Source of the DNA: Streptomyces sp. A1136
GTDB taxonomy: Bacteria; Actinomycetota; Actinomycetes; Streptomycetales; Streptomycetaceae
Direction: 5' to 3'
Assembly (NCBI RefSeq): GCF_004795055.1
Contig: NZ_SSBJ01000007.1
Span: forward strand, 62,001-126,000
Length of the DNA stretch: 64,000 nucleotides
Shown: piece by piece, positions 22,832 to 31,164 of the stretch
How positions within the stretch are numbered: the stretch's first letter is position 1
How the letters are laid out: the number at the start of each line of letters is the position of its first letter
The notes under the pieces: model-generated
Database searches by the model: none
The model's input: only the letters and a program-made list of their open reading frames with translations
What the model was told of the DNA's origin: nothing
Made by a program: the position numbers and the translations under genes

Positions 22832-23589
22832 GCGCGGATGACTTCCGGTCCGTGGTTCTCGACCTCGGCGGCCTGCTCGTCGGTCAGCCCGGTGTCCGTG
22901 ACCAGGACGTCGACCTGGTCCAGAGAACCGAACCGGGCGAAATGGCGGACGCCGAACTTGGCGGAGTCGGCCACCAGGACCACCCGTCGGGCACCGTTGA
23001 GCATGGCCCGTTTGACGGCCGCCTCGGCGAGGTCCGGCGTCGACAGACCGCCTTCCGGGGAGAAGCCGTTGGTGGCGACCACCGCGACGTCCGCGTGGAT
23101 GTCGGCCAGGTCGCGCAGCGCCCAGGCCTCGACGGCGGCGTGGGTGCGGTGACGCAACCGCCCTCCGATCAGGTGGAGGGAGAGCCCTGGGTGATCGGCG
23201 AGCCGGGCCGCGACGGGGAGGGCGTTGGTGACGACCGTGAGGGCGCAGTCGGCGGGCAGCAGTCCGGCCAGCCGCGAGACGGTCGTCCCCGCGTCCAGGA
23301 TCACGCTGCCCTCGCTCGGGAGCAGGGCCAGGGCCGCCTTGGCGATGCGCTCCTTCTCGGCAGCGGCGGTGGAGTCCCGTTCGGCCAGGCCCGGCTCCAG
23401 GTGCAGTGCGCCGACGGGTAGTGCGCCGCCGTGCACCCGGTGCAGCAGGCCGGCCCGGTCGAGGGCGCTCAGGTCACGCCGGATGGTCTCCTGGGTGACG
23501 CCGAAGTCCTCGGCCAGTGCCGGCACGTCCACCCTGCCCCGCTCCTGGGCGAGGCGGAGGATCTGTTGCTGCCGCTCGGGAGCGTACAT
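22828..23589 (-). CDS. fruR: DeoR family regulator of the fructose operon
   Basis: A 253-residue DeoR/GlpR-type repressor: HTH at 1-55 (YAPERQQQILRLAQERGRVD, TQETIRRDLSALDRAGLLHR, HGGAL) and a sugar-phosphate-binding DeoRC domain (about 75-235) with ILDAGTTVSRLAGLL and LVADSAKFG. It is first in fruR-fruK-fruA and overlaps fruK by four bases, so it is autoregulated with the operon. Three 10-base direct repeats lie just upstream of its start (23595-23624) and a related pair upstream of ptsH. Fructose 1-phosphate is the expected inducer. Confidence 0.9.
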   Translation of the reverse strand: MYAPERQQQILRLAQERGRVDVPALAEDFGVTQETIRRDLSALDRAGLLHRVHGGALPVGALHLEPGLAERDSTAAAEKERIAKAALALLPSEGSVILDAGTTVSRLAGLLPADCALTVVTNALPVAARLADHPGLSLHLIGGRLRHRTHAAVEAWALRDLADIHADVAVVATNGFSPEGGLSTPDLAEAAVKRAMLNGARRVVLVADSAKFGVRHFARFGSLDQVDVLVTDTGLTDEQAAEVENHGPEVIRA

Positions 23590-23594
23590 GTGGG

Positions 23595-23624
23595 ATTGGG
23601 TCCGTTCATGTCTGTTTACGTCTG
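23595..23624 (-). promoter_or_regulatory. Candidate FruR operator: three 10-bp direct repeats
   Basis: Plus-strand units ATTGGGTCCG (23595-23604), TTCATGTCTG (23605-23614) and TTTACGTCTG (23615-23624) are in register; the last two agree at 7 of 10 positions and the first is degenerate. They lie 5-35 bases upstream of the fruR start, where a DeoR-type repressor would act. On the minus strand the repeats read CAGACGTAAA and CAGACATGAA. Confidence 0.45.
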
Positions 23625-23728
23625 ATGCAGCCCGACCATACGCGCCCCGGCCGAAAAAGCAAGGGAAAGCCTCATCCGGCTTCCGCACCGACGGCGATGC
23701 CCGAATGTGTTGACATCCCGCCGAGACT

Positions 23729-23773
23729 GGGCGTAAAACCAATCGAAACAACACGCCTACGGGCGTGAAACCA
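23729..23773 (+). promoter_or_regulatory. Direct repeats and -35 element upstream of ptsH
   Basis: GGGCGTAAAACCA (23729-23741) and GGGCGTGAAACCA (23761-23773) match at 12 of 13 bases and are 32 bases apart. A TTGACA at 23710-23715 lies just upstream, so the first repeat overlaps the expected -10 position (TAAAAC, 23734-23739). The shared CGTAAA core with the fruR-proximal repeats suggests one regulator, probably FruR, controls both sides. The rest of the 338-base gap (23774-23927) shows no gene. Confidence 0.5.
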
Positions 23774-23927
23774 CGGACTGCCCGGTCCCCCGTCACTGCC
23801 CCCGTACGCGAAGGCCGGGCACGAACCACGGCGGTCCGCGCCACACCCTCCGCGCGGCCGCCGTGTCCGACTCTCCCGCCGACCCGGTTCCCACCCGGGT
23901 CGACGATCGTCTCCCCGAGGAATTCCC

Positions 23928-24200
23928 ATGCACTCGATCCAGGTCACCGTCGGCTCCGAGAGCGGCCTGCACGCCCGCCCGGCATCCCTGTTCGTCCGCG
24001 CCGCCGCCCGGCAGCCGGCCAAGGTCACCGTCGGCCGCCCGGGCCAAGCCCCGGTCGACGCCCGCAGCCTGCTGTCCGTCCTCGCCCTGGCCGCAGGCCG
24101 CGGCGAGACCCTGGAGCTCACCGCCTCCGGCGACGGGGCCGAGGACTCGCTGAAGGCGCTCGCCGCGCTGCTCGCCTCCGACCTCGACGCAGCGGCATGA
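23928..24200 (+). CDS. ptsH: HPr, phosphocarrier protein of the PTS
   Basis: A 90-residue HPr: VGSESGLHARPASLFVRAA carries the phospho-accepting His15, which receives phosphate from enzyme I and gives it to the IIA domain of FruA. The DARSLLSVLALAAGRGE segment holds a serine in the position equivalent to Ser46 of Gram-positive HPr. Length is normal. A GAGGA motif precedes the ATG. Its stop overlaps the ptsI start (ATGA). It is divergent from fruRKA, so all soluble and membrane PTS components for fructose are encoded together. Confidence 0.93.
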   Translation: MHSIQVTVGSESGLHARPASLFVRAAARQPAKVTVGRPGQAPVDARSLLSVLALAAGRGETLELTASGDGAEDSLKALAALLASDLDAAA

Positions 24201-25855
24201 GTGATCCCATACGCGGGATCGGCGTCGGCACCGGCAGTGCCGCCGGCCCCGTCGCCCGGATGGCACCCGCACCCGCGCTTCCCGCCCCGAGGCCCGTCAC
24301 CGAACCGGCGGCCGAGGCCGCGGCGGTCCGGGCGGCCCTCGGGGCGGTCGTCACCGACCTGCACGAGCGCGCCGCCCGTGCGAGCGGCCCCGGCTCCGAG
24401 GTGCTTGAGGCCCAGGCCATGATGGCCGCCGACCCGGTCCTCGCCGACCGGGCCGCCGCACTCGCCGAACAGGGCACCGACGGCGCGCACGCGCTCGCCG
24501 CCGCCTTCGACGGCTTCCGCGCCGCGCTGGTCTCCGCGGGCGGCTACTTCGCGGAACGCGCCGCCGACCTCGACGATCTGCGCGACCGCGTGTTGGCCCG
24601 CCTGCTCGGCCTGCCCGTACCGGGCCCGCCCGACCCCGGGCACCCGTACGTCCTGGTCGCCGACGACCTGGCGCCCGCCGACACGGCGCTGCTCGACCCC
24701 GAGCGGGTGCTGGCCCTCGTCACCGTCCGCGGCGGGCCCACCAGTCACACCGCCATCCTCGCCAAGGCGCTCGGTCTGCCCGCCGTCGTGGGCTGCACCG
24801 CCGCCGCGGAGCTGGAGGACGGCCGATGGGTCCTGGTGCACGGCGCCGACGGCGTGATCGAGCCCGACCCGAGTCCGGAGGCGGTCGAACGGGCCGCCGA
24901 GCGCGAGCGCCGTCGACGCGAACTGGCGGCCGGGTTCCGGGGACCGGGCCGGACCGCCGACGGGCACCCGGTCTCGCTGCTGGTCAACCTCGGTGCGCCG
25001 CACGAGCTGGCCGGGGCGGCCGCCGCCGACGCCGAGGGCGTGGGCCTGTTCCGCACCGAGTTCCTCTTCCTGGACCGCACCGAGGCCCCGAGCCTGGCCG
25101 AACAGGCCACCGCCTACCGACGGGTCTTCTCGGCCTTCGCCGGCCGCCGGGTGGTCGTCCGCACACTGGACGCGGGCGCGGACAAGCCGCTGCCCTTCGC
25201 CACCCGCGCCGACGAGGAGAATCCGGCTCTGGGCGTCCGCGGCCTGCGAACGGCCGCCCGGGACCCGCGGCTCCTGGAGACCCAGCTCGCCGCCATCGCC
25301 GAGGCCGCCGCGGACGGCACCGCGCAGGTGTGGGTGATGGCTCCGATGGTGTCGGTCCCGCGTGAGGCCGCCGAGTTCGCCGCCCGGGTCCGTGCGCACG
25401 GCCTGCCGCTGGCCGGGGCGATGATCGAGGTCCCGGCCGCCGCCCTGCGGACCGACCGGCTGGCCGAGGTCTGCGACTTCTTCAGTATCGGCACCAACGA
25501 CCTGGCCCAGTACACCTTCGCGGCCGACCAGACCCTCGGCTCCCTCGCCGACCTGCTCGACCCGTGGCAGCCCGCCCTGCTCGCGCTGGTCGCCGCCGCG
25601 GCCGGGTCGGCGGTCGGCCACGGGCGTCCGATCGGCGTCTGCGGGGAGGCCGCCGCCGACCCGGCGCTCGCCCTGGTGCTGGTCGGTCTCGGGGTCACCA
25701 GCCTGTCCACCGCACCCGCCTCACTCCCCGAGGTGCGGGCAGCCCTGGCCACCCACACCCTCCACGAGTGCCGCGAGCTCGCCGAGCTGGCCCTGCTCGC
25801 GGACGACGCCGACGACGCCAGGCGCACGGTCCGGTCGAGGGTCGGGGGACGCTGA
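24197..25855 (+). CDS. ptsI: PTS enzyme I (phosphoenolpyruvate-protein phosphotransferase)
   Basis: A 552-residue enzyme I that passes phosphate from phosphoenolpyruvate to HPr. The N-terminal domain (about 1-230) has the phospho-histidine signature VRGGPTSHTAILAKALGLPA (H184). The PEP-binding barrel (about 245-540) shows GVGLFRTEFLFLDR, VVRTLDAGADKPLPF, NPALGVRGLR, FFSIGTNDLAQYTFA and the conserved cysteine in GVCGEAAADP. Length is near the usual 555-575. It is coupled to ptsH by a four-base overlap. No crr-type IIA for glucose is seen nearby, consistent with a fructose-dedicated system. Confidence 0.93.
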   Translation: MSDPIRGIGVGTGSAAGPVARMAPAPALPAPRPVTEPAAEAAAVRAALGAVVTDLHERAARASGPGSEVLEAQAMMAADPVLADRAAALAEQGTDGAHALAAAFDGFRAALVSAGGYFAERAADLDDLRDRVLARLLGLPVPGPPDPGHPYVLVADDLAPADTALLDPERVLALVTVRGGPTSHTAILAKALGLPAVVGCTAAAELEDGRWVLVHGADGVIEPDPSPEAVERAAERERRRRELAAGFRGPGRTADGHPVSLLVNLGAPHELAGAAAADAEGVGLFRTEFLFLDRTEAPSLAEQATAYRRVFSAFAGRRVVVRTLDAGADKPLPFATRADEENPALGVRGLRTAARDPRLLETQLAAIAEAAADGTAQVWVMAPMVSVPREAAEFAARVRAHGLPLAGAMIEVPAAALRTDRLAEVCDFFSIGTNDLAQYTFAADQTLGSLADLLDPWQPALLALVAAAAGSAVGHGRPIGVCGEAAADPALALVLVGLGVTSLSTAPASLPEVRAALATHTLHECRELAELALLADDADDARRTVRSRVGGR

Positions 25856-25867
25856 TCCCTTCCGTCG

Positions 25868-25897
25868 GGGCGCCGGGCCGGCGCGGGCCCGGCGCCC
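25868..25897. terminator. Bidirectional terminator between ptsI and aspA
   Basis: GGGCGCCGGGCC at 25868-25879 pairs exactly with GGCCCGGCGCCC at 25886-25897 around a six-base loop, 12 bases after the ptsI stop and 29 bases before the opposing aspA stop. Confidence 0.7.
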
Positions 25898-25926
25898 GCG
25901 GACGTCCGGCCCCGGCCGTCCCGTCG

Positions 25927-27336
25927 TCAGGCCCCGGCCGCGCCGGTTCCCGCGATCACCTCGGGGCGCAGGAGGGCGGCGAGTTTCTCGGCCGGGAGCA
26001 GACCCCTCTCCAGGACGAGTTCGGCCACGCCCCGGCCGCTGGCGAGTGCCTCCTTGGCGATGTCGGTGGCGGACGTGTACCCGATGTGCGGGTTCAGGGC
26101 GGTCACCAGGCCGATGGAGTTCTCGACGGTCGCGCGCAGCATCTCGGTGTTGGCGGTGATGCCGCCCACGCAGCGCTCCGCGAGGGTGAGACAGGCCGCG
26201 CGCAGGTGGGTGACGGACTCCGACAGCGAGTGCAGGATGACCGGCTCGAAGGCGTTGAGCTGAAGCTGCCCCGCCTCGGCGGCCATGGTGATGGTGACGT
26301 CGTTGCCGATCACCTCGAAGGCGACCTGGTTGACGACCTCGGGGATCACCGGGTTGACCTTGCCGGGCATGATGCTCGAACCCGCCTGTACCGGCGGCAG
26401 GTTGATCTCCCCGAGGCCCGCGCGCGGTCCGGAGGACAGCAGGCGCAGGTCGTTGCAGGTCTTGGACAGCTTGACGGCGATGCGCTTGAGCACGCCGGAC
26501 ATCTGGACGAACGCGCCGCAGTCCTGCGTGGCCTCGACCAGGTTGGCCGCGGTGACCAGCGGCAGCCCGGTGATGGCGGCGAGGTGGTGGCGGGCCGATT
26601 CGGCGTATCCGGCCGGGGCGTTGAGGCCGGTGCCGATCGCGGTCGCGCCGAGGTTGATCTCGTGGATCAGTTCGACCGCCTCCGCGAGCCGGCTGCGGTC
26701 CTCGTCGAGCATGACGGCGAAGGCGGAGAACTCCTGCCCGAGCGTCATCGGCACGGCGTCCTGCAGTTGGGTGCGGCCCATCTTCAGGACGTCGTGGAAT
26801 TCGACGGCCTTGCGGGCGAAGGCCTCCTGGAGGACGGCCATGGCGTCGAGCAGGCCGTGCACGGCGGAGACGGTCGCGATCCGGACCGCGGTCGGGTAGA
26901 CGTCGTTGGTGGACTGCCCGAGGTTGACGTCCTCGTTGGGGTGCAGGTGCCGGTACTCGCCCTTGGCGTGGCCCAGCAGCTCCAGCGCCCGGTTGGCGAC
27001 GACCTCGTTGGCGTTCATGTTGGTCGAGGTGCCGGCGCCGCCCTGGATGACGTCGACGACGAACTGGTCGTGCAGCTTGCCGCCGCGGATCTCCCGGCAG
27101 GCGGTGACGATCGCGCCGGCCTTCGCGGGCTCCAGCAGGCCGAGGTCCTCGTTGGCGAGGGCGGCGGCCTCCTTGACGGCGGCGAGGGCGTCGATGAGGT
27201 GCGGGTAGGCGGAGATGGGCGTGCCCGTGATGGGGAAGTTCTCCGTGGCGCGCAGGGTGTGGACGCCCCAGTAGGCGTCGGCGGGGACCTCTCGGTCTCC
27301 GAGCAGGTCGTGTTCGCTGCGGGTGGCGGCGGTCAT
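25927..27336 (-). CDS. aspA: Aspartate ammonia-lyase
   Basis: A 469-residue aspartase/fumarase-superfamily enzyme that deaminates L-aspartate to fumarate and ammonia. It has DAYWGVHTLRATENFPITG, GGAGTSTNMNANEV, the catalytic loop signature GSSIMPGKVNPVIPE (superfamily GSSxMPxKxN, catalytic serine in the loop), HLHPNEDVNLGQSTNDVYP and GRTQLQDAVPMTLGQEF. The context (asparaginase, asparagine permease and GntR regulator upstream in the same direction) supports aspartase over fumarase: asparagine to aspartate to fumarate. It is the last gene of the operon, 57 bases after the asparaginase stop. Length fits AspA (about 470). Confidence 0.92.
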   Translation of the reverse strand: MTAATRSEHDLLGDREVPADAYWGVHTLRATENFPITGTPISAYPHLIDALAAVKEAAALANEDLGLLEPAKAGAIVTACREIRGGKLHDQFVVDVIQGGAGTSTNMNANEVVANRALELLGHAKGEYRHLHPNEDVNLGQSTNDVYPTAVRIATVSAVHGLLDAMAVLQEAFARKAVEFHDVLKMGRTQLQDAVPMTLGQEFSAFAVMLDEDRSRLAEAVELIHEINLGATAIGTGLNAPAGYAESARHHLAAITGLPLVTAANLVEATQDCGAFVQMSGVLKRIAVKLSKTCNDLRLLSSGPRAGLGEINLPPVQAGSSIMPGKVNPVIPEVVNQVAFEVIGNDVTITMAAEAGQLQLNAFEPVILHSLSESVTHLRAACLTLAERCVGGITANTEMLRATVENSIGLVTALNPHIGYTSATDIAKEALASGRGVAELVLERGLLPAEKLAALLRPEVIAGTGAAGA

Positions 27337-27393
27337 GGGTGTGCGGGTCCTCTTCCTGAGGTCGGTGGGGTCGGGGTGGTGGGGCGGGTCCGG

Positions 27394-28407
27394 TCAGGCG
27401 GGGGCGGACGCGGTCGGGTTCGGTGCCGCCACCGGCCGGATGCTGCCGACCGGCCGGCCGCCGCCGGTGATCGGCTCGCCCGCGAACCCGGCGAGCAGCC
27501 GCGGGTCGACTCCCGCCCGGGCCAGGGCGGCGGCCGCCACGGGGACGCGCGCCCGGTCCGCTCCGTCGGCGATCTTCACGGCGACGGCCCGGCGGTCGGG
27601 CAGTGCGGCCACCTGGACGCCCTCGAAGCCGTCCTTGACCAGCAGCCCGGGCACGGCGCGCATCAGCTCGGCCGCGTCCCGTCCGGTGCCGGAGGCCATC
27701 TCCGGGTGGCCGCGCAGCGCGTCCGCCACGCGGCGCTCGGCGGTGCCCGGCGCCGCCCCGGCGATGCGGGCGGCGGCGCGGGCCAAGCCGTGCAAGGAGA
27801 CCGCGAACAGCGGGGCTCCGCAGCCGTCGACGGTGACGTTCGCGATGTGCTGGCCGGTGAGCTCCTCGACGACTTCCGCGATCGCCCTCTGGAGCGGGTG
27901 GGCGGGGTCGAGGTAGGTGCTCAGGGGCCAGCCCGCGAGCTTGCACAGGTACAGCATCGCGGCGTGCTTGCCGGAGCAGTTCTGGGCGAGCCGGGAGGGC
28001 CGGCGGCCCTCGCGCACCCACGTGTCCCGGACCGCCGGGGCGTACGGCAGGTCGGGGACGTTGCGCAGGTCGTCCTCGGTGACGCCGGCCGTTTCGAGGA
28101 TCGTCCGGGTGCCGGCGAGGTGGTGCTCCTCGCCGGAGTGACTGCCCATCGCGAGGGAGAGCAGCGCGCCGTCGAGCGGCAGACCGGCCCGCACCATGGC
28201 GACGGCCTGGAGGGGCTTGAGGGCTGAGCGCGGGTAACAGGCGACCTCGATGTCGCCGATGCCCGACCGGACGCCGCCGTCGCCGTCGAGGACGACGACG
28301 GAGCCGTAGTGGATTCCCTCGATCAGGCCGCCCCGGGTGACATGGGCGACCGGTGCGTGCCGGGGCTCGCGGATCGCGGGCGCGTCCGCGAGGAGACTGC
28401 TGCGCAT
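27394..28407 (-). CDS. L-asparaginase (AnsA-like, Rhizobium-type family)
   Basis: A 337-residue asparaginase of the class 3 family (Rhizobium etli type II-like, Pfam Asparaginase_II), unrelated to the bacterial type I/II enzymes. Signatures: HVTRGGLIEGIHYGSVVVLD, YPRSALKPLQAVAMV (catalytic serine-lysine pair region), LAMGSHSGEEHH, NCSGKHAAMLYLCK and VDGCGAPLFAVSL. It hydrolyses asparagine to aspartate and ammonia, handing aspartate to the aspartase encoded next. It lies 106 bases downstream of the permease gene on the same strand. No signal peptide, so it acts in the cytoplasm on imported asparagine. Confidence 0.88.
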   Translation of the reverse strand: MRSSLLADAPAIREPRHAPVAHVTRGGLIEGIHYGSVVVLDGDGGVRSGIGDIEVACYPRSALKPLQAVAMVRAGLPLDGALLSLAMGSHSGEEHHLAGTRTILETAGVTEDDLRNVPDLPYAPAVRDTWVREGRRPSRLAQNCSGKHAAMLYLCKLAGWPLSTYLDPAHPLQRAIAEVVEELTGQHIANVTVDGCGAPLFAVSLHGLARAAARIAGAAPGTAERRVADALRGHPEMASGTGRDAAELMRAVPGLLVKDGFEGVQVAALPDRRAVAVKIADGADRARVPVAAAALARAGVDPRLLAGFAGEPITGGGRPVGSIRPVAAPNPTASAPA

Positions 28408-28513
28408 ACTGCCTCGTTCGGTGGTGGGTTTGCCGCTGACCGCGGTGGCGGGCGGGTGCCTCGCCGAGGACGCTCCCGGCCCGGGCGTGACCGGGCCGGG
28501 TCGGTGTCCGGGC

Positions 28514-29953
28514 TCAGCCCTCGCTCTCGGCGGCGGCGCGCGCCACGCGCCCGCGGACCAGGTACCAGCCCGCGACCAGCGCCGCGGCGATCAGCGGCAC
28601 GCACAGCACGGTGGTGCGCGCGGCCCCTCCGTCGGCGTACATGAGGACGAGGACGGAGGCGAGGAAGGCCAGCGTCACGAGTTCGGTCCAGGGAGAGCCG
28701 GGCAGCCGGTAGGCGGGGCGGGTCAGTTCGCCGGCCCGGGTCTTCCGCCAGAAGAGGAGGTGGCAGACCATGATCATGCCCCAGGTGGCCAGGATGCCGA
28801 TCGCCGCGAGGTTGAGCACGATCTCGAACGCGTCCGCCGGGACCACGAAGTTGAGCCCGACGCCGAGGACGCACATGCCGCTGGTGAGGAGGATGCCGCC
28901 GTACGGTACCTGGGTACGGCTCAGTCGGGCGGTGAACCGCGGGGCCGATCCGTTGACGGCCATCGAGCGCAGGATGCGGCCGGTGGAGTAGAGGCCGGAA
29001 TTGAGCGAGGACATGGCCGCGGTGAGGACGACCAGGTTCATCACGTCACCGGCAGCCGGGACGCCGATGTGGGAGAGCACCGTCACGAACGGGCTCTGAC
29101 CGGCGCTGTAGCTGTTCCACGGCATCAGCATCGACAGCAGGACGACCGAGCCGACGTAGAAGAGGCCCACGCGCCACATGATCGAGTTGATCGCCTTCGG
29201 CATGATCTCCTCGGGGTTCTCGGTCTCACCGGCCGTGACGCCGACCAACTCGACGGAGGCGTAGGCGAAGACGACTCCCTGGACGATCAGCAGCATGGGC
29301 AACAGGCCGTTGGGGAAGACCCCGCCGTGGTCGGTGATCAGGGACGGACCGGGTACGGCGCCGTCGACCGGGTGCCGGCTGACCAGGAGGAAGATCGCGA
29401 TCCCCATGAAGGCCACCAGGGCGCCTACCTTGATGATGGCGAACCAGAACTCCAGTTCGCCGAAGATCCGCACCGAGATGAGGTTCACCGTGAGCACCAC
29501 GGCCAGGGCTATGAGGGCGATCACCCACTGCGGGACATCGGAGAACAGGTGCCAGTAATGGGTGTACGTGGCGACGGCGGTGATGTCGGCGATGCCGGTG
29601 GTGGCCCAGTTGAGGAAGTACATCCAGCCCGCGGTGTACGCGCCCTTCTCCCCGAGGAACTCCCGGGCGTACGACACGAAGGCGCCGGAGGACGGCCGGT
29701 ACAGGACGAGTTCCCCGAGCGCGCGCACCACGAGGAAGGCGAAGATCCCGCAGACGGCGTAGGCGACGAACAGTGACGGCCCGGCGTCGGCGAGACGTCC
29801 GCCCGCGCCGAGGAAGAGCCCGGTGCCGATCGCGCCTCCGATGGCGATCATGTTGACGTGCCGGGGTTTCAAGGACTTGCTGTAGCCGGTGTCACCGGCG
29901 TCGACGTGACGGGTCGTGGGGCGCTTCTCGTCTTTGAGGAACTGCTCGCTCAC
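28514..29953 (-). CDS. ansP: Amino-acid permease, probable L-asparagine permease
   Basis: A 479-residue APC-family symporter of the AAT branch with about 12 membrane helices. [31 protein letters not shown] at the start (the [10 protein letters not shown] motif in helix 1), [39 protein letters not shown] and [17 protein letters not shown] are typical of AnsP/CycA/AroP carriers. ANSP is preferred because the following genes are asparaginase and aspartase. The GTG start at 29953 overlaps the gntR stop (GTGA), so translation is coupled to the regulator. Confidence 0.85.
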   Translation of the reverse strand: MSEQFLKDEKRPTTRHVDAGDTGYSKSLKPRHVNMIAIGGAIGTGLFLGAGGRLADAGPSLFVAYAVCGIFAFLVVRALGELVLYRPSSGAFVSYAREFLGEKGAYTAGWMYFLNWATTGIADITAVATYTHYWHLFSDVPQWVIALIALAVVLTVNLISVRIFGELEFWFAIIKVGALVAFMGIAIFLLVSRHPVDGAVPGPSLITDHGGVFPNGLLPMLLIVQGVVFAYASVELVGVTAGETENPEEIMPKAINSIMWRVGLFYVGSVVLLSMLMPWNSYSAGQSPFVTVLSHIGVPAAGDVMNLVVLTAAMSSLNSGLYSTGRILRSMAVNGSAPRFTARLSRTQVPYGGILLTSGMCVLGVGLNFVVPADAFEIVLNLAAIGILATWGMIMVCHLLFWRKTRAGELTRPAYRLPGSPWTELVTLAFLASVLVLMYADGGAARTTVLCVPLIAAALVAGWYLVRGRVARAAAESEG

Positions 29954-30681
29954 GCCTCGGATCTGCCTTCCGTGGAGGTGGCCGTGCGCTGGGGGCGCAC
30001 GATGTCGGTGAGGGTCGTCTCGACCCGCAGGAGGTGGTGGGACATGGCCTCCACCGCGTCGTGCTCGCAACCGTCGACCAGCGCCTCCAGGATCGCCCGG
30101 TGCTCGCAGTTGGACTGCTCGCGCCGGCCGCCCAGTTCGTTGAGGAAGGTCGACTGACGCGCCAGTGCGTCACGGATCTCTTCGATGACCCGGCGGAAGA
30201 CCGGGTTGCCGGAAGCCTCGGCCACCGCCAGGTGGAAGACGGTGTCCATCGCCACCCAGGCGGTGGTGTCGGTCTCCCGCTCCATCCGGTCGAGCAGATG
30301 GCCCAGGTGGTCCAGGTCCTCCGGAGTCCGGCGCAGCGCGGCGTACCCGGCGACCGGGATCTCGACGTGCCGGCGCACCTCCAGCAGGTCGCTGGCCGCG
30401 TAGTCGCCGAAGGTGGGGTCCTCTACCGTGTTCGCCGTGACGAACGTGCCCTTGCCGCTCTTGGAGACGGTCAGGCCCATCGCCTGAAGGGCCCTGAGCG
30501 CCTCCCGCAACACGGGCCGGCTGACCTCCAGGGTCCGGCACAGCTCCGCTTCGGACGGAAGCTTGTCGCCCACGGCGTACTCGCCGCGCTCGATGGCGCT
30601 GCGCAGGTGGCTGAAGACCGCTTCCATGGCGCTGACGCGCCGCGGAAGCGGGCCACCTGTCTGGCTGTCTGACAGGTTCAT
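29950..30681 (-). CDS. GntR/FadR family regulator of the asparagine operon
   Basis: A 243-residue FadR-type GntR regulator: winged helix at about 15-85 ([55 protein letters not shown]) and an all-helical FCD ligand domain (about 95-225) with the metal/acid-binding histidines in [27 protein letters not shown] and MSHHLLRVE. It heads the operon regulator-permease-asparaginase-aspartase and is coupled to the permease by a GTGA overlap, so it most likely represses its own operon and responds to asparagine, aspartate or fumarate. A palindrome-containing promoter sits directly upstream and may give a leaderless message. Confidence 0.88.
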   Translation of the reverse strand: MNLSDSQTGGPLPRRVSAMEAVFSHLRSAIERGEYAVGDKLPSEAELCRTLEVSRPVLREALRALQAMGLTVSKSGKGTFVTANTVEDPTFGDYAASDLLEVRRHVEIPVAGYAALRRTPEDLDHLGHLLDRMERETDTTAWVAMDTVFHLAVAEASGNPVFRRVIEEIRDALARQSTFLNELGGRREQSNCEHRAILEALVDGCEHDAVEAMSHHLLRVETTLTDIVRPQRTATSTEGRSEA

Positions 30682-30687
30682 TCCGTG

Positions 30688-30723
30688 ATCCTCATGCCAA
30701 TACCGGAGGGTGTCAAGACACCC
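30688..30723 (-). promoter_or_regulatory. Promoter and operator of the asparagine-use operon
   Basis: Minus strand: TTGACA (30716-30711), 17 bases, then GAGGAT (30693-30688). The -35 is embedded in the near-perfect palindrome GGGTGTCAAGACACCC (30708-30723; seven-base arms, two-base centre), the size and position expected for a GntR operator. A second inverted repeat, ACCTGTC (30655-30661) and GACAGGT (30671-30677), shares the TGTC/GACA half-sites just inside the gene. The -10 box ends six bases before the ATG at 30681, so transcription may begin at the start codon. Confidence 0.6.
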
Positions 30724-31164
30724 GGGTCGGGAAAGTCCGGACCGGCGGGCTTCGCACCGTGCGCGTCTTTCGCCCACCGGAGCCGGGCCGATGCCCGGGG
30801 CGGAACTCGACGCCGTGCGCACCGGGACGGCCGGCCGGAGCGGCTCGGCGCCCGGCGGCGACTTCGACAGGGCGCTCGGCTTCGTGGGCACAGGCCTGCG
30901 CGCGGCCGCCACGCCCCAACCGACCCTGTCGCGCCGCGGCACCGGATCGCCCCCCGGCGGCGGGGACACAGCCGGAGGTGGACGAGCCGTGGAGGGGATG
31001 TGAAACGGCCAACCTGGCGTCGGCCGCACGCGCGTAGACCGCGCCGCGACGCCCGCGTTCTCGGCGCGTCCGACTATCGGACGCGATGGCTGAAAGTTAA
31101 ACTATTGGGTGGCGGGCGCACTACGTTTGACGGCGGTTGACGTTCCACCGAGAGGAAACCCCTC
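30724..31164. other. Non-coding region upstream of the 421-residue gene
   Basis: About 440 bases. A 70-codon frame at 30791-31003 (+) has good third-position bias and a GGAG eight bases upstream but a low-complexity, unrecognisable product; I do not call it a gene. An inverted repeat CGCGTCCG (31065-31072)/CGGACGCG (31078-31085) with a five-base centre and a low-GC patch AAAGTTAAACTATT (31093-31106) lie upstream of the gene at 31165 and probably hold its promoter and operator. Confidence 0.5.

Noticed and set aside
30791..31003. A possible 70-codon gene between the GntR regulator and the 421-residue gene
   Set aside because: Third positions are G/C-rich and a GGAG is present, but the product is Gly/Ala/Thr low complexity with no motif. 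In a genome this GC-rich such frames are common by chance.
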